Assembly (NCBI GenBank): GCA_900543675.1
Contig: UQRY01000012.1
Span: forward strand, 1 to 43,411
DNA from: an uncultured Mycoplasmatota bacterium
GTDB taxonomy: Bacteria > Bacillota_I > Bacilli_A > RF39 > UBA660
Direction of reading: 5' to 3'
DNA: 43,411 nucleotides
Under the pieces are notes generated by a model. It did no database searches. It saw only the letters and a program-made list of their open reading frames with translations, and was not told where the DNA came from. A program made the translations under genes and the position numbers. Positions 16,728 to 24,010 of this stretch are shown here, piece by piece; the first letter of the stretch is position 1, and every line of letters starts with the position of its first letter.

Positions 16728-17968
16728 GAATAGGAATTTTCACTGAAACATATACGCCGTATATTAGTGGTTTAGTAACTAGCGAAGTGATGTTGAAAGA
16801 TGCTTTAGAAAGACTAGGACATACAGTCTATGTGGTGACTGCTAACTTGGAAAGTTTTCACTATGATTACGATGAAAAAGAACATGTTCTAAGGATACCA
16901 GGTATTCCAACAGGAATATATGATTCTAGGTTAACAGCTATCTATCCAATCAAAGCAGTTAATATCATTAAAAACTGGAAACTGGATATTATTCATTCAC
17001 AAACGGAATTTGCGATTGGAACTTTTGCGAGACTTCTTGCCTTTCAATTAGATATTCCCTTAGTTCATACTTATCATACGATGTATGAAGATTATATTCA
17101 TTATGTAACGAAAGGTTATTTCGATAAGTCTAGTAAAAAGATTGTCGAATATCTAACGCTATTTTATTGCGATAAAACCGCTAGTGAGTTGATTGTACCT
17201 ACGAAGAAAACCTATGACTTATTTAAAGAAAAATACAAAGTAGATAAGAATATTCATATTATCCCAACGGGAATAGAATTAGAGAGATTTTATCAAGAAA
17301 ACATTGATGCGACCAAACTAGCGAAATTGAGAAAAAAACAAGGGTTAAAAGAGGATGATTTTGTGGCTATTTTCGTAGGACGTTTAGCCCAGGAAAAGAA
17401 TATTGTCTTTTTAATGGAAGTGGTAAAAGATTTAATCCCTAGTTGTCCAAAACTAAAATTGTTGATCGTTGGTGACGGCCCAGATATGGAAGAATATCAG
17501 GAATATATTCAAAAAGAAAAGTTGTCAGAACATATTATCATGACAGGAAAGGCAAAATGGGAAGAAATGCCATACTACTATCATTTGGCAAACATTTTTT
17601 TAACGGCTTCTCATTCAGAGACTCAAGGGTTAACAGTAATTGAAGCGATGGCATCAGAAGTCACACCGATTTGTATTGATGATGAAAGTTTCGCCAATAC
17701 AGTAATCGATGGATTAAATGGTAGAATTTTTAATACTAAAAAAGAATGTAAAGAAATTATTAAAGAATTGTATAATGATGATAAACAAGTAAGAAAACTC
17801 TCTAAACAAGCCAGAATTAATTCTGAACGTTACAGTTCTAAATATTTTGCGGAATCCGTATTAGATGTCTACAAATATGCGATAGAACATAAGGCAAATC
17901 GTTTAGGAGTGATCGGTAAATTAGTAGATAAAATAAAAGGTGATAAGGATGAAATGGATAGTAAGTAA
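16724..17968 (+). CDS. GT4-family glycosyltransferase, probably a diacylglycerol glucosyltransferase
   Basis: A 414-aa retaining GT-B enzyme. The N-terminal domain begins MRIGIFTETYTPYISG, and HTYHTMYEDY follows. The C-terminal donor domain has FVGRLAQEKN, the GDGPDMEEY segment, and the EX7E motif in SETQGLTVIEAMASE. The N-terminal half resembles enzymes that add glucose to diacylglycerol to make membrane glycolipids or lipoteichoic acid anchors. The pairing with a flippase-like protein supports this, but the substrate is inferred. Its end overlaps tpiA by 20 bases. Confidence 0.85.
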   Translation: MRIGIFTETYTPYISGLVTSEVMLKDALERLGHTVYVVTANLESFHYDYDEKEHVLRIPGIPTGIYDSRLTAIYPIKAVNIIKNWKLDIIHSQTEFAIGTFARLLAFQLDIPLVHTYHTMYEDYIHYVTKGYFDKSSKKIVEYLTLFYCDKTASELIVPTKKTYDLFKEKYKVDKNIHIIPTGIELERFYQENIDATKLAKLRKKQGLKEDDFVAIFVGRLAQEKNIVFLMEVVKDLIPSCPKLKLLIVGDGPDMEEYQEYIQKEKLSEHIIMTGKAKWEEMPYYYHLANIFLTASHSETQGLTVIEAMASEVTPICIDDESFANTVIDGLNGRIFNTKKECKEIIKELYNDDKQVRKLSKQARINSERYSSKYFAESVLDVYKYAIEHKANRLGVIGKLVDKIKGDKDEMDSK

Positions 17969-18665
17969 CCATAAAATGAATCTAACAAAAGAAGAAATAG
18001 AAAATTACGTTAGTCAAATTTCTTCGTTAAAATCGACCAACAAACTTGTTTTCTGCCCTAGTAATATTTACCTACCATATTTTCAGAATCAAGAAAATTA
18101 CGAATTAGGAGTCCAGAATGTAGCTGATCGCAAGATGGGAGCTCTAACTGGAGAAGTTGCTGTTGAGCAGTTAAAATCACTAAATGTAAGCTATGTCATT
18201 ATTGGCCATTCAGAGCGAAGAAATATCTTAAATGAAAGTGAAGAAATGATTCATCAAAAGATAAAGCTTGTTCTAGAAAATGATATGATACCTATTTTAT
18301 GTATAGGGGAAAAAGAAGAAGAAATTCCTCAAAGAGAAGAGATTCTGATGGCTGAAATCGACAGTGCTTTTCTCCAACAATCAAATCTAGAACGACTCAT
18401 CATTGCCTATGAACCGATTTGGGCAATTGGAACCGGTAAAATTCCAACCCCAGAAGAGATTACTACAATCACAGAGTGGATAAAAGATTATATTCAGAAA
18501 AAATATCAAGTTAGTTGCCCAGTCTTGTACGGAGGTAGCGTATCTGTCAGTAATATCGATGAATTAAGTACTGTTTCTAATATAGACGGATACTTGATTG
18601 GTGGGACAAGCTTAGATATTGAGAAATTAAAAGTAATAATAGAAAAGACGGAGGAAGAAGTATGA
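17949..18665 (+). CDS. tpiA: Triosephosphate isomerase
   Basis: Interconverts dihydroxyacetone phosphate and glyceraldehyde-3-phosphate. The 238-aa protein has the three catalytic residues: Lys in SNHKMN (residue 9), His in IIGHSERR, and Glu in AYEPIWAIGTG. The phosphate loop YGGSVS is also present. The usual NWKMN is NHKMN here. I chose the ATG at 17949, six bases after AGGTGAT, over a GTG at 17940. It overlaps the glycosyltransferase by 20 bases, and its TGA overlaps the start of the 53-aa gene. Confidence 0.97.
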   Translation: MKWIVSNHKMNLTKEEIENYVSQISSLKSTNKLVFCPSNIYLPYFQNQENYELGVQNVADRKMGALTGEVAVEQLKSLNVSYVIIGHSERRNILNESEEMIHQKIKLVLENDMIPILCIGEKEEEIPQREEILMAEIDSAFLQQSNLERLIIAYEPIWAIGTGKIPTPEEITTITEWIKDYIQKKYQVSCPVLYGGSVSVSNIDELSTVSNIDGYLIGGTSLDIEKLKVIIEKTEEEV

Positions 18666-18823
18666 TAGGTAATGCAGTAATTGATTGGTTAGATCGAACG
18701 TTCAACGAGATAGAAAAGTTTATCGAAAACCATTATGATAATCCACTTCTATGGATCATGATATTGGTTATGGTTTTGTTGATTGTTGCTATGGCTTCCC
18801 AAGCTTTATCGAAGAATCGCTAA
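18662..18823 (+). CDS. Small single-span membrane protein, 53 aa
   Basis: A short gene starting at an ATG that overlaps the tpiA stop (ATGA), with GGAGG (18650-18654) seven bases upstream. The protein has an amphipathic N-terminal half (MIGNAVIDWLDRTFNEIEKF), a hydrophobic span (about residues 29-47, rich in Leu/Ile/Val/Met), and a short basic end (SKNR). It ends just before a terminator whose stem begins inside its last codons. I do not recognise a family. Close coupling and spacing make it likely to be real. Confidence 0.7.
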   Translation: MIGNAVIDWLDRTFNEIEKFIENHYDNPLLWIMILVMVLLIVAMASQALSKNR

Positions 18824-18847
18824 AATGAGTGATTCTTTTTCTTTTTT
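18812..18847 (+). terminator. Terminator after the tpiA unit
   Basis: A 10-bp stem (18812-18821 with 18828-18837, one G-T pair) with a 6-base loop is followed by a T-rich tract. It overlaps the end of the 53-aa gene. Confidence 0.8.
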
Positions 18848-18897
18848 CCATAATAATGTCCCAATAAAACGGGGAACTATGCGAATTTTTTTTCATA

Positions 18898-18916
18898 CTC
18901 GACAGCATTTGACAAA
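18898..18916 (-). promoter_or_regulatory. Spo0A-box-like sites upstream of spo0A
   Basis: On the minus strand TTTGTCAAA (18908-18916) matches the 0A box TTTGTCRAA fully. Close by, TGTCGAG (18898-18904) matches six of seven bases of the TGTCGAA core. They lie about 80-95 bases before the spo0A ATG, consistent with autoregulation. A TATAAT (18958-18963) may be the -10. Confidence 0.5.
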
Positions 18917-18994
18917 AGCTTACAATATTCTCTGTATCTATTTGTAAAAATATAGTGTATAATAATACTTGCGTGGAGTACGAAAGGAGAAAAT

Positions 18995-19768
18995 ATGAAT
19001 AAAGTCAGAGTACTGATGATCGATGATAACATCGACCTAGTAAGCATGATTAAGGAGTACTTTAAAGATCACGCTAGTATCGAAGTAGTATTAGAAGCAA
19101 ACGATGGAGAAAGAGGCTTAGAATTAATCAAGACCAGACAAAGTGATTACGATGTCATCATCTTAGACTTGATTATGCCGAAAAAAGATGGTTTATCTAT
19201 TCTAGAAAGTATGAGAAAAGAACAGATTGATAAGAAGGTAATTGTATTAACTTCTTATAATGCACAAGAGATGATTAGAAGAGTTTCTGAGTATGGAATC
19301 AACTACTTCATCTTAAAACCATTTGAATTATCTGATCTAGAAAGAAGAATCGAGGACTGTGCGGACAGCAAAATATATACGAATGCCTCAATCGATATCT
19401 ACCATAATAATTTACAAATTTCGATTACCAAAATATTACATGAATTAGGAATACCATCCCACATTAAGGGATATCAATATATCAGAGAAGGAATATCTAT
19501 TCTCTATGAACGACCAGAAGTCATTGGCGGCATCACTAAGGAACTATACCCAGATATTGCAAAAAAATTTAATACGACCGTTTCCCGTGTCGAAAGAGCA
19601 ATTCGTCATGCGATTGAAGTAAGTTGGAATCGTGGAGATTGGGACTTAATGGAAGAAATCTTTGGTCATAGTGTCGATATCGATAAAGCTAAGCCAACAA
19701 ATTCTGAATTTATTGTGACAGTTGCCGATAAACTACGGTTAGAATTTCAAAAAGATTATTGTAAATAA
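18995..19768 (+). CDS. spo0A: Sporulation master response regulator Spo0A
   Basis: The phosphorelay end point that commits cells to sporulation. The 257-aa protein has an N-terminal receiver domain with Asp10, Asp11, the phospho-acceptor Asp58 (VIILDLIMP), Thr86 and Lys108. The C-terminal DNA-binding domain is strongly conserved: IPSHIKGYQYIREGI, LYPDIAKKFNTT and SRVERAIRHAIEV with the recognition helix, and KPTNSEF near the end. The ribosome binding site is AAAGGAG. It is monocistronic, with its own terminator. Usual neighbour spoIVB is absent. Presence of Spo0A does not prove a complete sporulation programme. Confidence 0.98.
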   Translation: MNKVRVLMIDDNIDLVSMIKEYFKDHASIEVVLEANDGERGLELIKTRQSDYDVIILDLIMPKKDGLSILESMRKEQIDKKVIVLTSYNAQEMIRRVSEYGINYFILKPFELSDLERRIEDCADSKIYTNASIDIYHNNLQISITKILHELGIPSHIKGYQYIREGISILYERPEVIGGITKELYPDIAKKFNTTVSRVERAIRHAIEVSWNRGDWDLMEEIFGHSVDIDKAKPTNSEFIVTVADKLRLEFQKDYCK

Positions 19769-19797
19769 AAGGTGTAACCATTAAGCTACACCTTTTT
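19767..19797 (+). terminator. spo0A terminator
   Basis: A 10-bp stem AAAAGGTGTA/TACACCTTTT with a 10-base loop, beginning just at the end of spo0A and followed by a T. Confidence 0.8.
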
Positions 19798-19800
19798 CTA

Positions 19801-19977
19801 TGACCATTTTCCAATATTTACACAAGTTAAACAAACCAACACAACTACAAATACTTAGTCTGGTCAAAGCCTAAGTAAGAAAAGTCTCTACAAAAGAACC
19901 AAATTTCTTCTTTTAAAAAAAGATAAAGTTGAACTGAAAACACTAAAAACTAGAAAAAATTGGTAGAAAAAACTACC
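19801..19977. other. Structured intergenic stretch between spo0A and the ATPase gene
   Basis: No ORF. A 7-bp hairpin TACTTAG/CTAAGTA (19852-19858 and 19871-19877) holds TGGTCA (19861-19866) in its loop, complementary to TGACCA (19801-19806), which would allow a pseudoknot. Two further small hairpins lie at 19892-19914 (AAAAGAA/TTCTTTT) and 19962-19977 (GGTAG/CTACC). No convincing promoter for a small RNA is visible. Confidence 0.3.
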
Positions 19978-19983
19978 CATGAA

Positions 19984-20012
19984 TTGACGATAAAACTAAT
20001 TTGAATTATAAT
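19984..20012 (+). promoter_or_regulatory. Promoter of the ATPase-GNAT-gpmI unit
   Basis: TTGACG (19984-19989) and TATAAT (20007-20012) with 17-base spacing. AAGGAGG follows at 20031-20037. A small GGTAG/CTACC inverted repeat lies just upstream of the -35. Confidence 0.75.
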
Positions 20013-20046
20013 GTAAATATGAAATAATGTAAGGAGGATGCGATTT

Positions 20047-21321
20047 ATGGAACGAAAAATAACAGCAGATCTTCTTAAATGGAAAAAAGAAGTCAGTAGA
20101 AAACCTTTATTACTATATGGAAATAAACAGATTGGAAAAACCTATAGTGTAATCGAATTTGGCGAGAAAGAGTATAAGACAGTAGCTTATATCAATAGTG
20201 ACAATAATATCCCGTTACTGACCATTATGAAAAAAGAGCGGACAATCGACAAAATAATCGCTAAGCTATCTTTATTAGTAGGAGAGCCTATTTTAAAAAC
20301 AGATACCCTAGTGATTATCGATAATGTAAGTGATGAGGAAATCGTTAAAGGGGTAAAGAAGTTCGGCAAGGAACAAAATGATTACCACATCATTATGATT
20401 ACTTCTCATAAAGAAAAACTACCTGTTTTTAAAGGGGAAGAATTACAGTATAAATACATGTTTGCTATGGACTTTGAAGAATATCTAAGAGCGGTTAATA
20501 ATTTAGAATTGATCGAATTTATCAAAACTTCATATCGGAATAATAAACCGATGCCTTTCCACCAATTGGCTTTGGATTATTATGAAGAATATTTAGTAAC
20601 TGGTGGAATGCCAGAAGTAGTACAAGCCCATTTAAATGGGGAGTCTGATTTAAAATTAAAAATGATTCAGGAAAAGATACTAGATTGTTACAAAAAAGAA
20701 CTTTTAGAAATAGAAAATACGATTGATATCGTTAGAGCTAACGAAGTATTGAACATTGTTCCTTACCAACTACTCAAGCCAAATCGAAAATTCCAGTATG
20801 GATTGATGCGTACCGGTGGTAGAAGTAAAGACTATGAGAAAGCATTGGAGTATTTATCTCTAACCGGAATTGTATATAAATGCCACAAGGTAACTGAAGT
20901 GACTCCACCACTTAGTAAGTGTAAAGATGTGGAAAGCTTTAAATTATATCTAAATGACACAGGTATTCTCTATATGATGATGCATTTATCCAAAATAAAA
21001 TTACTTTCTGATGATAATTTGAAGTATATTTTATACGAAAATAGTGTAGCGAATGCGATCATGAGTAGTGGCTACAATCTATATTATTATCAATCAGAAG
21101 GAAAAGCAGAGGTACCATTCGTCATTCAAACACGAAGTGGAAAGATTATTCCGGTAGAAATTGTGAATAAAAATGTTTCTAAAGCAAAATCCTTATCTTT
21201 ATTCATGAGTAGATTTAATATTAATGAAGCAATTAGAATAACAGAAGATAATTTTGGACTCAAAAAGAACGTAAAATATATTCCGATATATGCATCATTC
21301 TGTTTAAAGGACAATAACTAA
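20047..21321 (+). CDS. AAA_14/DUF4143-type ATPase with degenerate motifs
   Basis: A 424-aa protein with an N-terminal AAA ATPase domain, a middle winged-helix-like region (KALEYLSLTGIVYKC, LYLNDTGIL) and a C-terminal PD-(D/E)xK-like region, the layout of the common AAA_14 plus DUF4143 family of unknown function. Walker A GNKQIGKT (25-32) is intact. Walker B reads LVIIDNVSD (88-96), with Asn93 where the catalytic Glu is expected. The nuclease-like part has AEVPF and PVEIVNK, where EVDF and a PxEVK pattern are usual. I chose the ATG at 20047, nine bases after AAGGAGG. It leads an operon with the GNAT gene and gpmI. Confidence 0.75.
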   Translation: MERKITADLLKWKKEVSRKPLLLYGNKQIGKTYSVIEFGEKEYKTVAYINSDNNIPLLTIMKKERTIDKIIAKLSLLVGEPILKTDTLVIIDNVSDEEIVKGVKKFGKEQNDYHIIMITSHKEKLPVFKGEELQYKYMFAMDFEEYLRAVNNLELIEFIKTSYRNNKPMPFHQLALDYYEEYLVTGGMPEVVQAHLNGESDLKLKMIQEKILDCYKKELLEIENTIDIVRANEVLNIVPYQLLKPNRKFQYGLMRTGGRSKDYEKALEYLSLTGIVYKCHKVTEVTPPLSKCKDVESFKLYLNDTGILYMMMHLSKIKLLSDDNLKYILYENSVANAIMSSGYNLYYYQSEGKAEVPFVIQTRSGKIIPVEIVNKNVSKAKSLSLFMSRFNINEAIRITEDNFGLKKNVKYIPIYASFCLKDNN

Positions 21322-21767
21322 TGGAGTTAAAAGAATTTCATGTTGAGAATAAAATGGAAATTGCTTCTTGTTTAGCCTTGATACGAACGGAATTTAATAT
21401 CGTAGAAGAAGAGAAAGAGGAAGAAATCATTTCTCATCTACCAGAAGAATGCTTCTTTCTCGGTATGGTATCAGAGGAGAAAAAAGTAGTAGGTACTTTG
21501 TTAGTGACAAAAAGCTACGAGCCACTAAAACTGGTTTATAAATATGTAATCGATTATGTAGTTGTTGATTCCTCCTATCGCGGGCAAAAAATTGCGACTA
21601 AGTTAATGGAGTACGTAATTCAAAAGGCAAAAGTAGAGGCTATTAGCTACTTAGAATTAACATCTAATCCGAAAAGAGAAATTGCTCGTCACATTTATCA
21701 AAAATTAGGCTTTCAAGCTAAAGGTACCGATGTATTTAAAAGAAATATAGAAAATAATGAAAAATAG
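21321..21767 (+). CDS. GNAT family N-acetyltransferase
   Basis: A 148-aa acyltransferase-fold protein. Strand 4 (VIDYVVVDSSY) leads to the acetyl-CoA pyrophosphate loop RGQKIATKLMEY, and the C-terminal part has ARHIYQKLGFQ, where the tyrosine is the usual general acid. The substrate cannot be told from sequence. Its ATG overlaps the TAA of the preceding ATPase gene (TAATG), so the two are translationally coupled. gpmI starts 34 bases after its end. Confidence 0.88.
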   Translation: MELKEFHVENKMEIASCLALIRTEFNIVEEEKEEEIISHLPEECFFLGMVSEEKKVVGTLLVTKSYEPLKLVYKYVIDYVVVDSSYRGQKIATKLMEYVIQKAKVEAISYLELTSNPKREIARHIYQKLGFQAKGTDVFKRNIENNEK

Positions 21768-21801
21768 AAACAAAACGACAAAAACAGAAAGAAGGATGAA
21801 A

Positions 21802-23301
21802 ATGAAACCAATATTATTAACCATTATTGATGGTTTTGGATTAAGAGAAGAAACTAAAGGGAATGCAGCTAAACTAGCTAGTAAACCTACTTTTGATTTT
21901 TTATGGAATACTTATCCCCACAGCAAGCTAGAAGCGAGTGGTGAACAAGTAGGTCTACCTGCTGGACAGATGGGAAATTCTGAAGTAGGCCATTTAAATA
22001 TTGGTGGCGGTAGAATTGTCTACCAACCTTTAGAGTTAATTTCCAAAGAAATTCGGGAAGGAAAATTCTTTGACAATGAAGAGTTGAAAAAAGTAATGGC
22101 TCATGTCAATGAAAATGATTCCAAACTACACATTTTTGGACTATTAAGTGATGGTGGAATTCATTCTCACATTAATCATATTTTAGCTTTGCTTGATATG
22201 GCCAAAAGAGAAGGAGTAAAGCGCGTTTATGTCCATGCTTTTCTAGACGGAAGAGACACACTTCCTGATGTTGCTTGTCAGTACTTAGATCAATTACAAG
22301 CCAAAATTAATGAACTAAATTTAGGAAGTATCGCCGATGTTTCTGGCCGTTACTATTCGATGGATAGAGAAAGAATGTGGAACTTAACGGAGCGTTATTA
22401 TAAATTACTTGTCAAAAAAGAAGCTCCAGTCATTAAAGATTATCATACCTATATTGAAAAAGAGTATCAAAAGAAGATCTTCGATGAATTTATTGAACCA
22501 GCTATTCTAGATGAAAATAGTAACCTTGAAGAAAATGATGGCTTGATCTTCGCTAATTTTAGACCAGATCGCGCAACGCAAACATTTACGGCAATTACGA
22601 ATCCAGATTTTAAAGAATTTGATACCGTAAAGTTCAAGAATATCAAGTTAGTTACTATGATGCCAGTAGAAAAAACAATTATTTGTACTAATGCTTATTC
22701 CCATGTGACTGTACCTAATTCTTTAGGGGTATATTTATCAAAATGTGGGAAAAAAGTATTACGTATCGCTGAAGCAAGCAAATATCCACACGTTACTTAC
22801 TTCTTTGATGGTGGTGAAGAATTAGATTTACCAGGTACAGATAAAATTATCGTACCTAGAAAAGATGTAGCAACCTACGATATGGCACCAGAAATGTCTG
22901 CCTATGAAATTGGTGATAAACTAGAAGAAGTTATGGCAAATTACGATGTGATTATCTTGAATTTTGCGAACTGTGATATGGTAGGGCATACCGGGAATTT
23001 AGAAGCAGCAATTAAAGCAGTAGAAGCAGTAGATGAGAACTTAGGAAGAATCTATGCGAAGATTCAAGAATTAGGAGGCCTACTCATTGTAACTGCTGAC
23101 CACGGAAATTGTGAGCTTATGATCGATGAAAACGACAATGTCATTACTTCTCATACGACCAATAAAGTACCATTTATCATCTGTAATCCTGATTATGTTC
23201 CTCATGATGGAAAACTAGGCGATATTGCGCCAACAATTCTAGAAATTATGAATTTAGAAATTCCTCAGGAGATGACAGGAGAAAGTTTGCTTTCCAAATA
23301 A
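21802..23301 (+). CDS. gpmI: 2,3-bisphosphoglycerate-independent phosphoglycerate mutase
   Basis: The manganese-dependent glycolytic mutase that interconverts 3- and 2-phosphoglycerate. The 499-aa protein begins MKPILLTIIDGFG with a metal-binding Asp, has the phosphorylated serine in GQMGNSEVGHLN, the DGRDTLP segment, RPDRA, and the C-terminal metal ligands in NCDMVGHTG and TADHGNCE. I chose the ATG at 21802, six bases after GAAAGAAGG; earlier in-frame ATGs at 21757 and 21796 have no spaced ribosome binding site. It is the last gene before a strong terminator. Confidence 0.97.
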   Translation: MKPILLTIIDGFGLREETKGNAAKLASKPTFDFLWNTYPHSKLEASGEQVGLPAGQMGNSEVGHLNIGGGRIVYQPLELISKEIREGKFFDNEELKKVMAHVNENDSKLHIFGLLSDGGIHSHINHILALLDMAKREGVKRVYVHAFLDGRDTLPDVACQYLDQLQAKINELNLGSIADVSGRYYSMDRERMWNLTERYYKLLVKKEAPVIKDYHTYIEKEYQKKIFDEFIEPAILDENSNLEENDGLIFANFRPDRATQTFTAITNPDFKEFDTVKFKNIKLVTMMPVEKTIICTNAYSHVTVPNSLGVYLSKCGKKVLRIAEASKYPHVTYFFDGGEELDLPGTDKIIVPRKDVATYDMAPEMSAYEIGDKLEEVMANYDVIILNFANCDMVGHTGNLEAAIKAVEAVDENLGRIYAKIQELGGLLIVTADHGNCELMIDENDNVITSHTTNKVPFIICNPDYVPHDGKLGDIAPTILEIMNLEIPQEMTGESLLSK

Positions 23302-23302
23302 T

Positions 23303-23340
23303 AAACAAATAGGGCTAGAAATAGTTCTATTTGTTTTTTT
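23303..23340 (+). terminator. gpmI terminator
   Basis: A long stem of 15 pairs (23303-23317 with 23322-23336, two G-T pairs) capped by a GAAA tetraloop and followed by more T residues. Confidence 0.92.
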
Positions 23341-23526
23341 CTATCCTTATTATATATATAGCCAAATTAATTAATGCTTACTCGGAAACTTCGAATAACA
23401 AAAAGGAAATAATTTCTAGCTATTGAAAAAGAGGAAAACTACTACTTCTTTTCTTAAGAAAAAAACTCTATTTGTGTCAAAAAGACAAAAGTCCTTGAAA
23501 AACAAACAAATTTCTTCAAAAAGTGC
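23341..23526. other. Gene-free AT-rich stretch before the ribosomal operon
   Basis: This 186-base stretch holds no convincing gene. It contains a 14-base palindrome TTTTCTTAAGAAAA (23449-23462) and TGTGTCAAAAA (23473-23483), one base off the Spo0A box, which could be chance in AT-rich DNA. Short reading frames here have no ribosome binding site. Confidence 0.4.
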
Positions 23527-23555
23527 TTGCTTTTTAGGAGGACCCATGCTATAAT
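23527..23555 (+). promoter_or_regulatory. Promoter of the S10-spc-alpha operon
   Basis: TTGCTT (23527-23532) and TATAAT (23550-23555), 17 bases apart, with a TGn extension (23547-23549). Transcription would start near 23562, leaving a leader of about 115 bases before rpsJ. Confidence 0.75.
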
Positions 23556-23560
23556 CTTAG

Positions 23561-23661
23561 GCGTGTGGCTGCTTAGATGTGTAAGGTTGCTGATACACCG
23601 GGTTAAGTTGTTAACTGGAATCAGGTTATTTACACGGAGCATGTCTATACTAGATATAGGC
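23561..23661 (+). promoter_or_regulatory. Structured 5' leader of rpsJ, candidate ribosomal-protein autoregulatory element
   Basis: The leader can fold into an outer stem CGTGT/ACACG (23562-23566 with 23632-23636) enclosing two hairpins: GTGTA/TACAC (23579-23583 with 23594-23598) and GTTAA/TTAAC with a GTTG loop (23602-23615). A third hairpin GTCTATA/TATAGGC (23643-23649 with 23655-23661) lies before the ribosome binding site GGGAGG. It resembles leaders I recall before rpsJ in other Bacilli. L4 is the known regulator of S10 operons in some bacteria, so it is a candidate ligand. Confidence 0.5.
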
Positions 23662-23677
23662 GAAGGGAGGATTCAAA

Positions 23678-23992
23678 ATGTCAAAAGGAAATGTTCGCAT
23701 CAACTTACAAGCATATGATCATAGAATTCTAGATAGTGCTGCAAAAAAAATAGTAGAAACGGTCACAAGATCAGGTGGAGAAATTAGTGGACCAGTTCCA
23801 TTACCAACTAAGATCGAAAAGTTTACCGTTTTAAGAGCTGTTCACAAATATAAAGATAGTCGTGAACAATTCGAAATGCGTACACACAAAAGACTTATTG
23901 ATGTCAAGAACCCAAGCAAGGAAACAATCGATGCATTAACGCATTTAGATTTGCCAAGCGGTGTTGATATTAAAATCAAAGTAGAACAATAA
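23678..23992 (+). CDS. rpsJ: 30S ribosomal protein S10
   Basis: First gene of the ribosomal block. The 104-aa protein has the family motifs INLQAYDHRILD, SGPVPLPTKIEKFTVLR and THKRLIDVKNPS, and matches the usual S10 length. It binds 16S rRNA in the small-subunit head and, in other bacteria, pairs with NusB in antitermination. GGGAGG precedes the ATG. No tuf, rpsG or rpsL lies upstream, so the str operon is elsewhere. Confidence 0.98.
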   Translation: MSKGNVRINLQAYDHRILDSAAKKIVETVTRSGGEISGPVPLPTKIEKFTVLRAVHKYKDSREQFEMRTHKRLIDVKNPSKETIDALTHLDLPSGVDIKIKVEQ

Positions 23993-24010
23993 TTATAGGA
24001 GGAAAAAAGT

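Noticed and set aside
23527..23718. Short plus-strand ORF in the rpsJ leader
   Set aside because: It lacks a spaced ribosome binding site and overlaps the structured leader and rpsJ in another frame.
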